NCBI GenBank assembly: GCA_039198765.1
Contig: JBCCTF010000015.1
Span: 1 to 34,866 of the forward strand
Direction of reading: 5' to 3'
DNA length: 34,866 bases
Origin: Parvularcula sp039198765
Lineage (GTDB): Bacteria > Pseudomonadota > Alphaproteobacteria > Caulobacterales > Parvularculaceae
Positions 1-7,446 of this stretch are shown piece by piece. The notes beneath the pieces were generated by a model. That model was not told where the DNA came from. It saw only the letters and a list, made by a program, of their open reading frames with translations, and did no database searches. How positions within the stretch are numbered: position 1 is the stretch's first letter; every line of letters begins with the position of its first letter. The position numbers and the translations under genes were made by a program.

Positions 1-399
1 CCGCTTCACACGTTTTAGCGCTGGCAGGTACAGCCATTGATCATCGGCATCGAGGATTTTGGCATGGCTGAGGAGCGCCGTGCCCTCCACGTCGCGAGGG
101 CTTTCGAAAATAACCAGAGACTTATCACCAACATCTTCGTTCTCCCGTTCCAGGGTCAGAAAGCGGAGTTTGCGGGCCGGGCTTTCCTGGCCAGCGGCGT
201 TGCGCAGCACCATCACGGCGCTGGCTTCAGAGCTGCCGAAGCCGGTGTCAGAGCGGTCCGAACGCGCGGCGATGTCGTAGCCTTTTTGCGCTTCTTCCGT
301 CTGCGCTTGCTCAGCAGGCTGAGCAACACTGATGGTGGGGGCAGCAACCAGCGCAGCGCTGGCGAGCAGGCTAAGCAAGAGCGGGGTTTTCAGGGGCAT
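1..399 (-). CDS. Outer-membrane lipoprotein-sorting (LolA-like) protein, 3'-truncated by window edge
   Basis: The first 133 residues of a secreted protein are present; the rest lies beyond base 1. The N-terminus is a signal peptide (MPLKTPLLLSLLASAALVAA, then a cleavage region near AQPAEQA). It continues with GYDIAARSDRSDTGFGSSEA, then a stretch ending WLYLPALKRVKR, which is the typical opening of the LolA-like outer-membrane lipoprotein-sorting family. Members of this family are usually encoded next to HAE3/MMPL-type RND exporters and are thought to carry lipid or lipoprotein cargo across the periplasm. Here the start ATG lies inside the end of the RND gene (29-bp overlap) with a GGAG motif about 7 bases upstream, so the two are very likely translationally coupled. 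The cargo is unknown. Confidence 0.85.
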   Translation of the reverse strand, partial: MPLKTPLLLSLLASAALVAAPTISVAQPAEQAQTEEAQKGYDIAARSDRSDTGFGSSEASAVMVLRNAAGQESPARKLRFLTLERENEDVGDKSLVIFESPRDVEGTALLSHAKILDADDQWLYLPALKRVKR

Positions 400-2749
400 G
401 GGTCGTCTCCGTGCTAACAGGGTTGGTCTCGCCGCGATCCGTCCAGATCAGGAGCGCGGGGAGGAAAAGGAAGTCGAGGACCAGGGCGAACATGATCGAC
501 AGGCCGGTCAGGAGGCCCATGTCGACGGTCACCTTGAAGGTCGAGAACATCAGCAGTGAGAAGCCGATGGTCAGGATGATCGTGTTCACGGTGATCGCTG
601 CACCGACCGTGGTGATGGCGTACTTGACCGCGGCCTCAGGTGTCAGGCCATTTTCGCGACGTGCACGGACATACTTGGTCATCAAGTGCACGGTGTCATC
701 GACCACGATGCCGAGGCTGATGGCCGCGACCACAGCGACAGAGAAGCCGATTTCACCGACCAGCACCGCCCATACGCCGAACGCGGACAGAATCGGCAAA
801 GCGTTGGGTACGAGGCTGAGAACACCGAGGCGCACGCTGCGGAGGGCGAAGGCCATGATCCCGGAAATCAAGACGATCGCGAGGATGGTGCCTTGGATCA
901 TCTGCGAGACGTTGCGGTCGGTGATGTAGGTGAACATCACCTGGGTCGACGTCGGCATCGGCCGCAGGTCGTCACTAAAGTTGGCATCGAGGTAGGCATT
1001 CACGGCGTCGAGGAAGGCCTTGGTTTCGGCGGTGGTGACGTTGCCGAGGGTCGCTGTGACGCGGCTGGCCGATTTGTCGATGTTGATCCGGTCGTTGAGA
1101 TCGAGACCGTAGGGCAGCGAGAGCTCGTAGAGCAGCAGGTACTGCGCCGACAGCTCACGGTCGCCCGGTAGGCTGTAGAACTCCGGATCGTCAGCGTTCA
1201 GATTTTTGTTGAGACGCTTCATAATGTCGGAGATCGAATAGACGTGGTTCACGTTGTCCTGGGTGCGGAGCCACTGGGTGAACGCATCGAGGCGCTGCAG
1301 ATACTCGGGCTCCGACACGCCGCCCGTCTCTCCCGCAGGTACGGAGAACTCCACCGGGTAGAGGCCGAAATAGTTCGCGGACAGATCGCTGGCCGGACGG
1401 AAGGGAATCCGCTCGTCGAAATACTCCACCCACTGGTCGTTGAAATCCATCCGCGGGATCATGGCGACGAGGACGATCGCAAGGCCGAGACTACCGGCGG
1501 CGAATGTGTTCTTCCGTGCAAGGATTGCATCAGCGAGACCGGCCATCAGTTGCGACCGTTCCTCGCCCGCATCATCCTTAGCTTTCGCCTTCGCAGGCAG
1601 GATAATGATGAGTGCAGGGAGCAGCGTCACGGACAGTGCCCACGCCGTCGCGATGCCAGCGGCGGACATATTGCCCAGGTGCCAGAACGGCGGCGCATCG
1701 GACGCGTTGAGGGCCAAGAAGCCAACAATCGTTGTCAGCGACGTGATGCCCACCGCGAGGAAGTTCACGCGCATCGCATCGATCAACGCCTCGCGCTTCT
1801 CAAGCCCGCGCTGCATATTCTGCCTGAACGTCAGGAGGATATGGATCGAGTCGGCCACCGCTAGGGTCAGCACAACAATCGCGGAAGACAGCGAAATCGG
1901 CGTGAGTTCCACGCGCATCAACCCACCCACGCCCATGGTCGTCAGCACCGAGAGCATGATAACAAACAACGTGGCGACCGTCGCACTAAACGACCGAACA
2001 GTGATCAGCGTCAGGAGGATCACTACGCCAAACATGGCAGGGACCAACGTTGTGTTGTCTTTGATCCCGGCCTCGGCGAACGACACGTTCAGCATGCCGA
2101 CGCCTGTTAGGCGAACATCAAGCTCGGGATACGCAGCGACAATTCGGTCGCGCAGTTCCCGCGCTGCCGCGGCAACGGCGGGCACCTCGTCATTGGAGAG
2201 CTCAGGATACTGAAGGACCACGTTAATAGCGGTGGCCGAGGCATCGCCTGTAACCAATTGCCCGTTCAATAGCGGCTCAGCCAACGCCACCGCGCGCTTC
2301 TCAGCGAACTCTTCCGGCGTGAGAGATGACGGATCACCGACCAAGTCTTCGACGATCAGGTCGTCCTCTTCAGCGTAAGTGTACTGAAAGTTCGTGACAC
2401 TATCGACGCGGATGGAGTGCGGGATCTGCCACGCTGCTTCCGTGATCTCTGCAACAGCCGACATCGTCCGTTCGTTGAACACATCACTGCCATCGCGGGG
2501 CACCACGAGGATGAAGACATTGTCGTTCTTGGTGTAGGTGTTCTGGAAATTCTCGAACGCCTGGAGCTCCGGATTCTCCTTAGAGAAGAAGACGCGGTAA
2601 TTGTTCCCGAACGTCAGATACTGAGCTTGGGATGTGATGGCGACCACTGCCGCGAGGGCGAGCAGAACCACCAGATAGCGGAAGCGCAGAACGAATTCTG
2701 TGAACGAGACGGCGACGCGGTCGACGGCGGTGCGGGTACGAATAGGCAT
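371..2749 (-). CDS. RND-family exporter of the MMPL/HAE3 type
   Basis: This 792-residue inner-membrane protein has the duplicated RND fold: TM1 near residues 25-42, a large periplasmic loop, a block of TMs from about 235 to 400, and the same layout repeated in the C-terminal half. Each half carries an intramembrane acidic motif, LAVADSIH (D300) in the first and GIVVDDTVH in the second, as expected for proton-driven MMPL/HAE3 exporters. Family members move lipids, hopanoids or other hydrophobic compounds, often with a LolA-like partner, and that partner follows directly here. The start has AAGGAAC just upstream. A TetR gene precedes it by 62 bases, and an inverted repeat and possible promoter lie in that gap, so TetR control is likely. 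The substrate cannot be read from the sequence. Confidence 0.92.
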   Translation of the reverse strand: MPIRTRTAVDRVAVSFTEFVLRFRYLVVLLALAAVVAITSQAQYLTFGNNYRVFFSKENPELQAFENFQNTYTKNDNVFILVVPRDGSDVFNERTMSAVAEITEAAWQIPHSIRVDSVTNFQYTYAEEDDLIVEDLVGDPSSLTPEEFAEKRAVALAEPLLNGQLVTGDASATAINVVLQYPELSNDEVPAVAAAARELRDRIVAAYPELDVRLTGVGMLNVSFAEAGIKDNTTLVPAMFGVVILLTLITVRSFSATVATLFVIMLSVLTTMGVGGLMRVELTPISLSSAIVVLTLAVADSIHILLTFRQNMQRGLEKREALIDAMRVNFLAVGITSLTTIVGFLALNASDAPPFWHLGNMSAAGIATAWALSVTLLPALIIILPAKAKAKDDAGEERSQLMAGLADAILARKNTFAAGSLGLAIVLVAMIPRMDFNDQWVEYFDERIPFRPASDLSANYFGLYPVEFSVPAGETGGVSEPEYLQRLDAFTQWLRTQDNVNHVYSISDIMKRLNKNLNADDPEFYSLPGDRELSAQYLLLYELSLPYGLDLNDRINIDKSASRVTATLGNVTTAETKAFLDAVNAYLDANFSDDLRPMPTSTQVMFTYITDRNVSQMIQGTILAIVLISGIMAFALRSVRLGVLSLVPNALPILSAFGVWAVLVGEIGFSVAVVAAISLGIVVDDTVHLMTKYVRARRENGLTPEAAVKYAITTVGAAITVNTIILTIGFSLLMFSTFKVTVDMGLLTGLSIMFALVLDFLFLPALLIWTDRGETNPVSTETTHAPENPALA

Positions 2750-2761
2750 AGCTGTTCCTTC

Positions 2762-2776
2762 GGACGTGAAGCGTCC
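2762..2776. promoter_or_regulatory. Inverted repeat upstream of the RND gene, candidate TetR operator
   Basis: GGACG-N5-CGTCC is a perfect 5-bp inverted repeat in the 62-base gap between the TetR gene and the RND start. Its last two bases overlap a candidate -10 element. A TetR repressor encoded next door makes an operator plausible, but short repeats like this occur by chance. Confidence 0.3.
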
Positions 2777-2803
2777 ATATCAGAACACCCATTCTAGAAG
2801 CAA
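2775..2803 (-). promoter_or_regulatory. Candidate promoter for the RND-LolA-like pair
   Basis: On the minus strand TTGCTT (-35, at 2803-2798) and ATATGG (-10, at 2780-2775) are separated by exactly 17 bases, about 30 bases before the RND start codon. Both hexamers are imperfect. The -10 abuts the GGACG/CGTCC inverted repeat. Confidence 0.25.
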
Positions 2804-2811
2804 CAGTCTAA

Positions 2812-3399
2812 TTAGTTCTTCACGCTGTCGACTGTTTTGCGCAGAGCGTCCATCAACGCCTCGCGGCTGCGCCCCATCCGCGCCTGTACACCCGTTGAAA
2901 AATATAGGGCGTGGGCCAGTTCGGCGAAGGCGTCAGCGTCGCGGTCATCGGGTACCAACCCCTTCGACTGTGCGCGCCGAAATGCCTCAGCAAACGACAC
3001 ATGCATGTCCGCGTTCACCTGGTTGAAGATCTCCGCGACCTCTTCGTCTTTCGCGGCAACATCGACGGCAGTGGTGCACATCAAACAACCTGCCGGGAAA
3101 ATCTCCGGGTCGAGCATCTTGTTGTAAATGCAGTTATAAAGCGCGTCGTAGGGGTTCGCGCCCTCCTCATCGAGGAAGCCTTTCACCGCCTCATGGGACT
3201 CAGCGATGTAGCTATCCAAGATCGTGAGGAAGATGTCCCGCTTACTGCCGAAGGTCTGGTACAGCTGGTACCGGTTGAGGCCGGTGGCATCGACAAGATC
3301 ACCCACAGAGACATCATCGAAGCCCTTCCGCCAGAAGAGCTCCGTTGCGTTCTCAATGACCGTTTCGCGGTTCGTATCGATTTTGGCCGGCTTGTTCAT
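2812..3399 (-). CDS. TetR/AcrR-family transcriptional regulator, NemR/AcuR-like
   Basis: The protein has 195 residues. The N-terminal helix-turn-helix domain (about 12-58) includes ELFWRKGFDDVSVGDLVDAT and LNRYQLYQTFGSKRDIF, the standard TetR pattern. The ligand domain contains FPAGCLMCTT, with cysteines at 105 and 108. A GCL motif at this place is shared by NemR/AcuR-type TetR proteins, and in NemR the cysteine at about 106 senses electrophiles. I chose the ATG at 3399 because AACAGGA lies 5-7 bases upstream; a longer reading frame exists but has no TetR-like sequence before this point. The gene sits between a quinone-oxidoreductase-like gene and an RND exporter, and probably controls one or both. 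The effector is unknown. Confidence 0.9.
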   Translation of the reverse strand: MNKPAKIDTNRETVIENATELFWRKGFDDVSVGDLVDATGLNRYQLYQTFGSKRDIFLTILDSYIAESHEAVKGFLDEEGANPYDALYNCIYNKMLDPEIFPAGCLMCTTAVDVAAKDEEVAEIFNQVNADMHVSFAEAFRRAQSKGLVPDDRDADAFAELAHALYFSTGVQARMGRSREALMDALRKTVDSVKN

Positions 3400-3434
3400 A
3401 CGCATCCTGTTACAGGCTCCCCAAAGTAAGAGGC

Positions 3435-3463
3435 TTGGCGCTCCGAAGCAAATGAAGCGCCAA
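3435..3463. repeat. 8-bp inverted repeat between the MDR and TetR genes
   Basis: TTGGCGCT and AGCGCCAA form a perfect 8-bp stem around a 13-base loop, in the 110 bases between the stop of the oxidoreductase gene and the TetR start. No T-run follows on the minus strand, so it is not a standard intrinsic terminator. It could be a TetR autoregulatory operator or a hairpin that lowers read-through. Confidence 0.4.
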
Positions 3464-3514
3464 CGGGATGAGCCAAAATCAACGTTCTTCGCATGGAGCA
3501 GCGAAAGGATGGGG

Positions 3515-4504
3515 TCAGACGGAGACCACCACTTTGCCAATCGCCTGACCGCTGGTGAGCCGGTCATACGCAGCACCGACCTGATCCAGCGAGAACTCGT
3601 GCGCGTCGAGGACTGGATTCAATGCACCCCCATCCACGATGTGGGCAAGTTTTGACAAGATGCGCCCATGCTCCTCACGCTGACGATCGTGAAGCATCGG
3701 GATGAGCATGAAGATCACGTGGATCGACAGACCTTTGAAGTGTGCAGGAGACAGATCGAGTTCAAGGAGCGCGACGGTCGTGGCAATCTGCGCGTTCAGT
3801 GCCGCCGCCTCAAACGAGTTCGCCATATTCGCTCCGCCTACGGAGTCAAAGACAGCGTCAAAGCCCGCTCCTCCTGTGTACTGAGCAACATAGTCAGCCA
3901 CGGCCTCGGTTCTGAAGTCGATGCCGGTTGCACCGAAACTCTCGATAATGCCAAGCTGCTCATCGCCCGTGCCTGTCGCATAGACGTCGGCACCGAAATG
4001 CTTGGCAAGCTGGACCGCAATGTGGCCGACGCCCCCTGCTCCGCCCTGCACCAAGACCTTTTGACCGGCCCCAACGCCCGCGCGGGTTAATCCTTCAAAA
4101 GCCGTGATCCCGACCAGAGGAAGCGCAGCGGCCTCGCGCATCGAGAGCGACTTTGGTTTGTGCGCGATCAATCGTGCATCGGCATCGATCAGCTCCGTCA
4201 GTGTACCTTGCAGTCCGATCAGACCGCCAGCGCAGCCATAGACTTCGTCGCCGACCGCAAATCCTTGGACGCCCTCACCCACAGCCTCGACCGTTCCCGC
4301 GAAATCCATGCCGAGGACGGCGGGCAGATCAGGGGACAGGGGAAGTTGCTCCTGCCCCATCTGTTTGATCATCGTGTCGACCGTGTTCACGCTGGTCGCC
4401 GCGATACGGACCAACACATGCTCGTCGCTCACCGTAGGCGCACTGATCTCCGCTTCTTCGAAGGTCGCAGCATCGCCGTAGCTGTTCAGTACCATTGCTT
4501 TCAT
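3515..4504 (-). CDS. Zinc-independent MDR oxidoreductase, quinone oxidoreductase-like
   Basis: The protein has 329 residues, the usual length for NADPH:quinone oxidoreductases of the medium-chain dehydrogenase/reductase superfamily. The GroES-like N-terminal domain contains LGMDFAGTVEAVGEGV (from residue 65) and GDEVYG. The nucleotide-binding fold has GGAGGVG at 154-160 preceded by GAGQKVLVQ. The cysteine-rich structural zinc loop of alcohol dehydrogenases is absent, which supports the zinc-independent branch acting on quinones or activated alkenes. The start at 4504 has AGGAAA upstream; the frame stays open further upstream but that part overlaps the intergenic region and looks non-coding. 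It lies 37 bases after the oxygenase gene, consistent with one operon. Confidence 0.9.
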   Translation of the reverse strand: MKAMVLNSYGDAATFEEAEISAPTVSDEHVLVRIAATSVNTVDTMIKQMGQEQLPLSPDLPAVLGMDFAGTVEAVGEGVQGFAVGDEVYGCAGGLIGLQGTLTELIDADARLIAHKPKSLSMREAAALPLVGITAFEGLTRAGVGAGQKVLVQGGAGGVGHIAVQLAKHFGADVYATGTGDEQLGIIESFGATGIDFRTEAVADYVAQYTGGAGFDAVFDSVGGANMANSFEAAALNAQIATTVALLELDLSPAHFKGLSIHVIFMLIPMLHDRQREEHGRILSKLAHIVDGGALNPVLDAHEFSLDQVGAAYDRLTSGQAIGKVVVSV

Positions 4505-4541
4505 TGTCTTTTTCCTATTCCCAAAATCTGTACAAGGATCG

Positions 4542-5450
4542 TTAGAACGGGGCGAAGGTGTCACCTGTTGGCTGAGGGATAGTCCAGCGCTCATGGGGGT
4601 CTGAATGACGGCTCGGTGCTCCGAAGGACGGAATTCGTCCGTGCTCGCCATAGAGCCAGAGAACAAAGTTCGATCGCTCACCCTTGATAATCGGCTGCGA
4701 AACATGAGGGACGTCGCCCCGATGGATCACCGCACTGCCCGGCTTGAACGTGTAGTCGACCTTCTGGCCCGTCGTTCTGTCGAAGAAACCAACGGCAGAG
4801 CCTGAGAAGTCCTCACCCGGAAGGTTGAGGTTGATGTTAAGGGTGACAGAAGAGGCATCCGTATGCGGACGGAGCGATGTGTCTTTATCAGCCTGCCACT
4901 GGATCGAGAAACCAAACGTCTCCGTGTCGTATCCTGTCACTTCAGGGAACAGCAGCCGCGAGACCGGTCGCATCACGCGGTTCATCAGATCACGGTAGAA
5001 GGTCTGAAACGTCGGCGCTGCGAGATAGCCCTCTGACCGCGGATCAAGCATCGCACCACCGCGATTGAGGACGATTCCATAGGGCGGGCGAAGCGGAATG
5101 TCCGCATGCGCCACATCATCAAGATACGCACGAAGGTTCGCCAGCTTCTCAGGATCAAAGAACTGCGCCTCATAGACACCAGGCAGAACCTCGGTCCAAA
5201 GCTCACGGACCTTGTCTTCGGCTTCAGGGTTTTCCCAAGCCTCGGTCACCGTTGCGTAGAACTTCGGATCATACAGTGTGCTGTCCAACTTGGCGGCGTG
5301 GGTGTGAGCCTCTTCCCATTCACGCCAGGCTTTTTCGAACAGCTCTTTGTCCTGATGCCAAAACTGGGAGACGGACGGTTGCCGTTGCAACATGGCATCA
5401 CGAGACGGACGCGCGACTGAGCGCGCTTGATGAAGCGAATTCGTTGTCAT
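4542..5450 (-). CDS. Putative 2-oxoglutarate/Fe(II)-dependent oxygenase (prolyl-4-hydroxylase-like fold)
   Basis: This 302-residue cytoplasmic protein has the facial-triad pattern of Fe(II) dioxygenases: RPHTDAS supplies H196 and D198, the distal histidine is most likely H249 in GDVPHVSQPI, and R259 in KGERSNFVLWL would bind the carboxylate of 2-oxoglutarate. The segment PGEDFSGSAVGFFDR matches the strand before the second half of the double-stranded beta-helix. The N-terminal 100 residues are helical and do not suggest a specific substrate. The start has AGGAAC at good spacing. It lies between an SDR and an MDR oxidoreductase, so it probably acts on a small molecule handled by those enzymes. 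The oxygenase assignment rests on motif order only; the substrate is unknown. Confidence 0.72.
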   Translation of the reverse strand: MTTNSLHQARSVARPSRDAMLQRQPSVSQFWHQDKELFEKAWREWEEAHTHAAKLDSTLYDPKFYATVTEAWENPEAEDKVRELWTEVLPGVYEAQFFDPEKLANLRAYLDDVAHADIPLRPPYGIVLNRGGAMLDPRSEGYLAAPTFQTFYRDLMNRVMRPVSRLLFPEVTGYDTETFGFSIQWQADKDTSLRPHTDASSVTLNINLNLPGEDFSGSAVGFFDRTTGQKVDYTFKPGSAVIHRGDVPHVSQPIIKGERSNFVLWLYGEHGRIPSFGAPSRHSDPHERWTIPQPTGDTFAPF

Positions 5451-5487
5451 TGTTTTTGTTCCTCAATACTGAGAACGATGGTGCTCG

Positions 5488-6300
5488 CTAAACCGCAAGG
5501 CGGCTGGCGATGATCTGTTCCATCACTGTGATCAGATTTTTGTTCTTTGTACTGTTTAAAGCATCAGGATGCGGATCAGCAAGCCTGCGCTGGTCGTTGT
5601 CGAAGTACTTTCCACTCACACCAGCGAAGTCAGGACTGGTGCTCATCCGCACGAGGATGTCCGCCCCTATACCAAGATCGTGCCCGGCATGACCGTAGGC
5701 CTCCTTGACCATCTTGCTGCCCAGGAAGGATGCAGGGTTCACAGCCATCACCGATGGTCCGCCCTCTGATAATTCCTTGGCCAATTCGAAGGACCACATC
5801 GTGATAGCCAGCTTGCTCTGGGCATAGGCCTCACCATCGCCCAGTTTTTGCCGACCGCGGAGCGCCTCAAGGCTAACAGGAGCCTGCGCAGCCGACGATA
5901 GGTTCACCACGCGGCCACCCTCGCCCATCAGCGTCAGGAGCTTTCGGATCAAGAGATACGGAGCGATCGTGTTCACAATGAACCGAGCGTCGAAACCATC
6001 CGTGGTCGTCGGATTGCTCATCTTGAACACGCCTGCGTTGTTGATCAGCACATCCAGATGCTGGGTCTCCGCAGAGACCGCTTCAGAGAGCGTGACCACC
6101 TGACCCAAATCGGAGAGATCGGCGCGGAAAGTCTTTACCGTCCCCACGCCCGGAACACGCGACACGGTTACCGCAGCCGCCGCGAGCTTCTCTTCACTTC
6201 GTCCGTGCAGCAACAGTGTATGCCCGGCAGCGGCGAGTCGCTTTGCGGTCTCAAGACCAATGCCGTCTGTTGCGCCGGTGAGCAGAATAGTCTGGGTCAT
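5488..6300 (-). CDS. Short-chain dehydrogenase/reductase (SDR)
   Basis: A 270-residue classical-type SDR with the cofactor motif TGATDGIG (residues 8-15), NNAG (87-90), N110, the catalytic serine in VVNLSSAAQ (S135 or S136) and YAQSK (Y159, K163). The sequence after HGRS at the end of the second strand suggests an NADP preference, as in retinol-dehydrogenase-like SDRs. The start at 6300 has a strong AGGAGG 6 bases upstream; an ATG 48 bases earlier is less likely. It is the first gene of a minus-strand group with the oxygenase (37-base gap) and the MDR enzyme (37-base gap), and is divergent from a LysR regulator, a common arrangement for a regulator and its target operon. Confidence 0.92.
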   Translation of the reverse strand: MTQTILLTGATDGIGLETAKRLAAAGHTLLLHGRSEEKLAAAAVTVSRVPGVGTVKTFRADLSDLGQVVTLSEAVSAETQHLDVLINNAGVFKMSNPTTTDGFDARFIVNTIAPYLLIRKLLTLMGEGGRVVNLSSAAQAPVSLEALRGRQKLGDGEAYAQSKLAITMWSFELAKELSEGGPSVMAVNPASFLGSKMVKEAYGHAGHDLGIGADILVRMSTSPDFAGVSGKYFDNDQRRLADPHPDALNSTKNKNLITVMEQIIASRLAV

Positions 6301-6395
6301 CGCGGTCCTCCTCGCTGGCCTGCCGCTCTTACCAGCGACCCCGAGCATCTAATTTTCCAGTACCGCCATAAAAATGGTGCAGATCGATATTCACT

Positions 6396-6414
6396 TTATA
6401 GATTTCGTATATAA
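6396..6414. promoter_or_regulatory. Candidate LysR-type binding site in the divergent SDR/lysR region
   Basis: A 19-base imperfect palindrome, TTATA-N9-TATAA, contains the T-N11-A core expected of LysR-type regulators (T at 6399, A at 6411). It is the clearest dyad in the 120 bases between the divergent SDR and LysR genes. It overlaps the TATAAT described for the LysR gene, which would fit autorepression. Confidence 0.45.
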
Positions 6415-6420
6415 TGCAGC
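6410..6420 (+). promoter_or_regulatory. TATAAT -10 element placed for a leaderless lysR transcript
   Basis: A perfect TATAAT (6410-6415) ends 5 bases before the LysR ATG at 6421. A start of transcription at the usual distance would fall on or beside that ATG. No ribosome-binding site is visible, and the -35 region at 16-18 bases is poor. Confidence 0.4.
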
Positions 6421-7326
6421 ATGGACACCCAAGCCCTCCGCCTCTTCGTCATGGCCGCTGAGATGCTGAACATCAGCGCCGCTGGCCGCGAGCTGGGCCT
6501 TTCGCCGGCCGTCGCCGGGGCTCGGCTGGCCAAACTCGAGCGCGAAGTGGGCGCTGACCTGCTCCATCGCTCGACCCGGAACGTTGCGCTCTCCCTCGAA
6601 GGGGCTGCCTTCCTCCCCTACGCCAAAGAGATTATCGCTCAGCAGGAGGCGGGGCTGGAGGCGCTCGGCCAGGGCAAGTCCGAGATCACCGGCACCCTGC
6701 GGTTTGCGGCATCCAGCACGTTTGCCCAGCTCTACGTGATGCCCGCCCTTCCGCGGTTCCTGGACGCCCATCCGAAGATCAACCTTGAGCTGAAGCTGTC
6801 GGACACCCAGACGAAGCTTATCGAAGGTGGGTTCGATCTCGCGCTTCGGAACTTCGCAATCGAAGACAGCTCGCTCATGGGGCGGAAGCTCGCCGATGAC
6901 AAACGCGTGCTCTGCGCGTCCCCTGACTATCTCGATCGATCCGGCGCGCCCGAAACGCCAGATGATCTCGCGAACCATCAGCTGATCGCCTTCATGGATG
7001 CCAAGCCGCGGGAGCTCAGTTCACCATCGGATCGCTCTTGCACGTTTCCGCCACCCGACGCTCCAAACCGGATCATCTGCGATGACGGCACCAGCACGCG
7101 CATCGCTGCGAAGGCAGGCGTAGGAATCTCCATGGGATCGATGTGGAGCGTCCACCGCGACTTGAAGGAAGGCTCCCTCGTCCGCGTTCTGCCCGACTAT
7201 GAAGTCAACGACGGCTCGGCGGTCTGGCTCGTCTATCCCAAGTCGAACGTCCTCACCGGCAAGGTCCGGGCGTTTATCGACTTCCTTGTCGAGGAGCTCG
7301 GCACACCACCACCCTGGGAAATGTGA
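6421..7326 (+). CDS. LysR-family transcriptional regulator
   Basis: The protein has 301 residues, standard for the family. The winged helix-turn-helix lies at residues 1-60 (MDTQALRLFVMAAEMLNISA, then LGLSPAVAGARLAKLEREVG and LLHRSTRNVALSLEG). The remainder is the periplasmic-binding-like effector domain, opening with ITGTLRFAAS. Members closest in pattern regulate neighbouring oxidoreductase genes, and here an SDR operon diverges from it across 120 bases that contain a T-N11-A palindrome. There is no Shine-Dalgarno sequence before the ATG, and a TATAAT sits 5 bases upstream, so translation may start from a leaderless mRNA. The inducer is unknown. Confidence 0.93.
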   Translation: MDTQALRLFVMAAEMLNISAAGRELGLSPAVAGARLAKLEREVGADLLHRSTRNVALSLEGAAFLPYAKEIIAQQEAGLEALGQGKSEITGTLRFAASSTFAQLYVMPALPRFLDAHPKINLELKLSDTQTKLIEGGFDLALRNFAIEDSSLMGRKLADDKRVLCASPDYLDRSGAPETPDDLANHQLIAFMDAKPRELSSPSDRSCTFPPPDAPNRIICDDGTSTRIAAKAGVGISMGSMWSVHRDLKEGSLVRVLPDYEVNDGSAVWLVYPKSNVLTGKVRAFIDFLVEELGTPPPWEM

Positions 7327-7446
7327 GCCGCAGCCGTAGGTAGCGACCCGCCGTCATCAGCCTCGTGAGAGGATCAGCGATGGACACCGGCGCGTTGCGT
7401 GATATTATCCTCTATAAACTTCTAAGCTTAACACGCAGCGGGGGAA

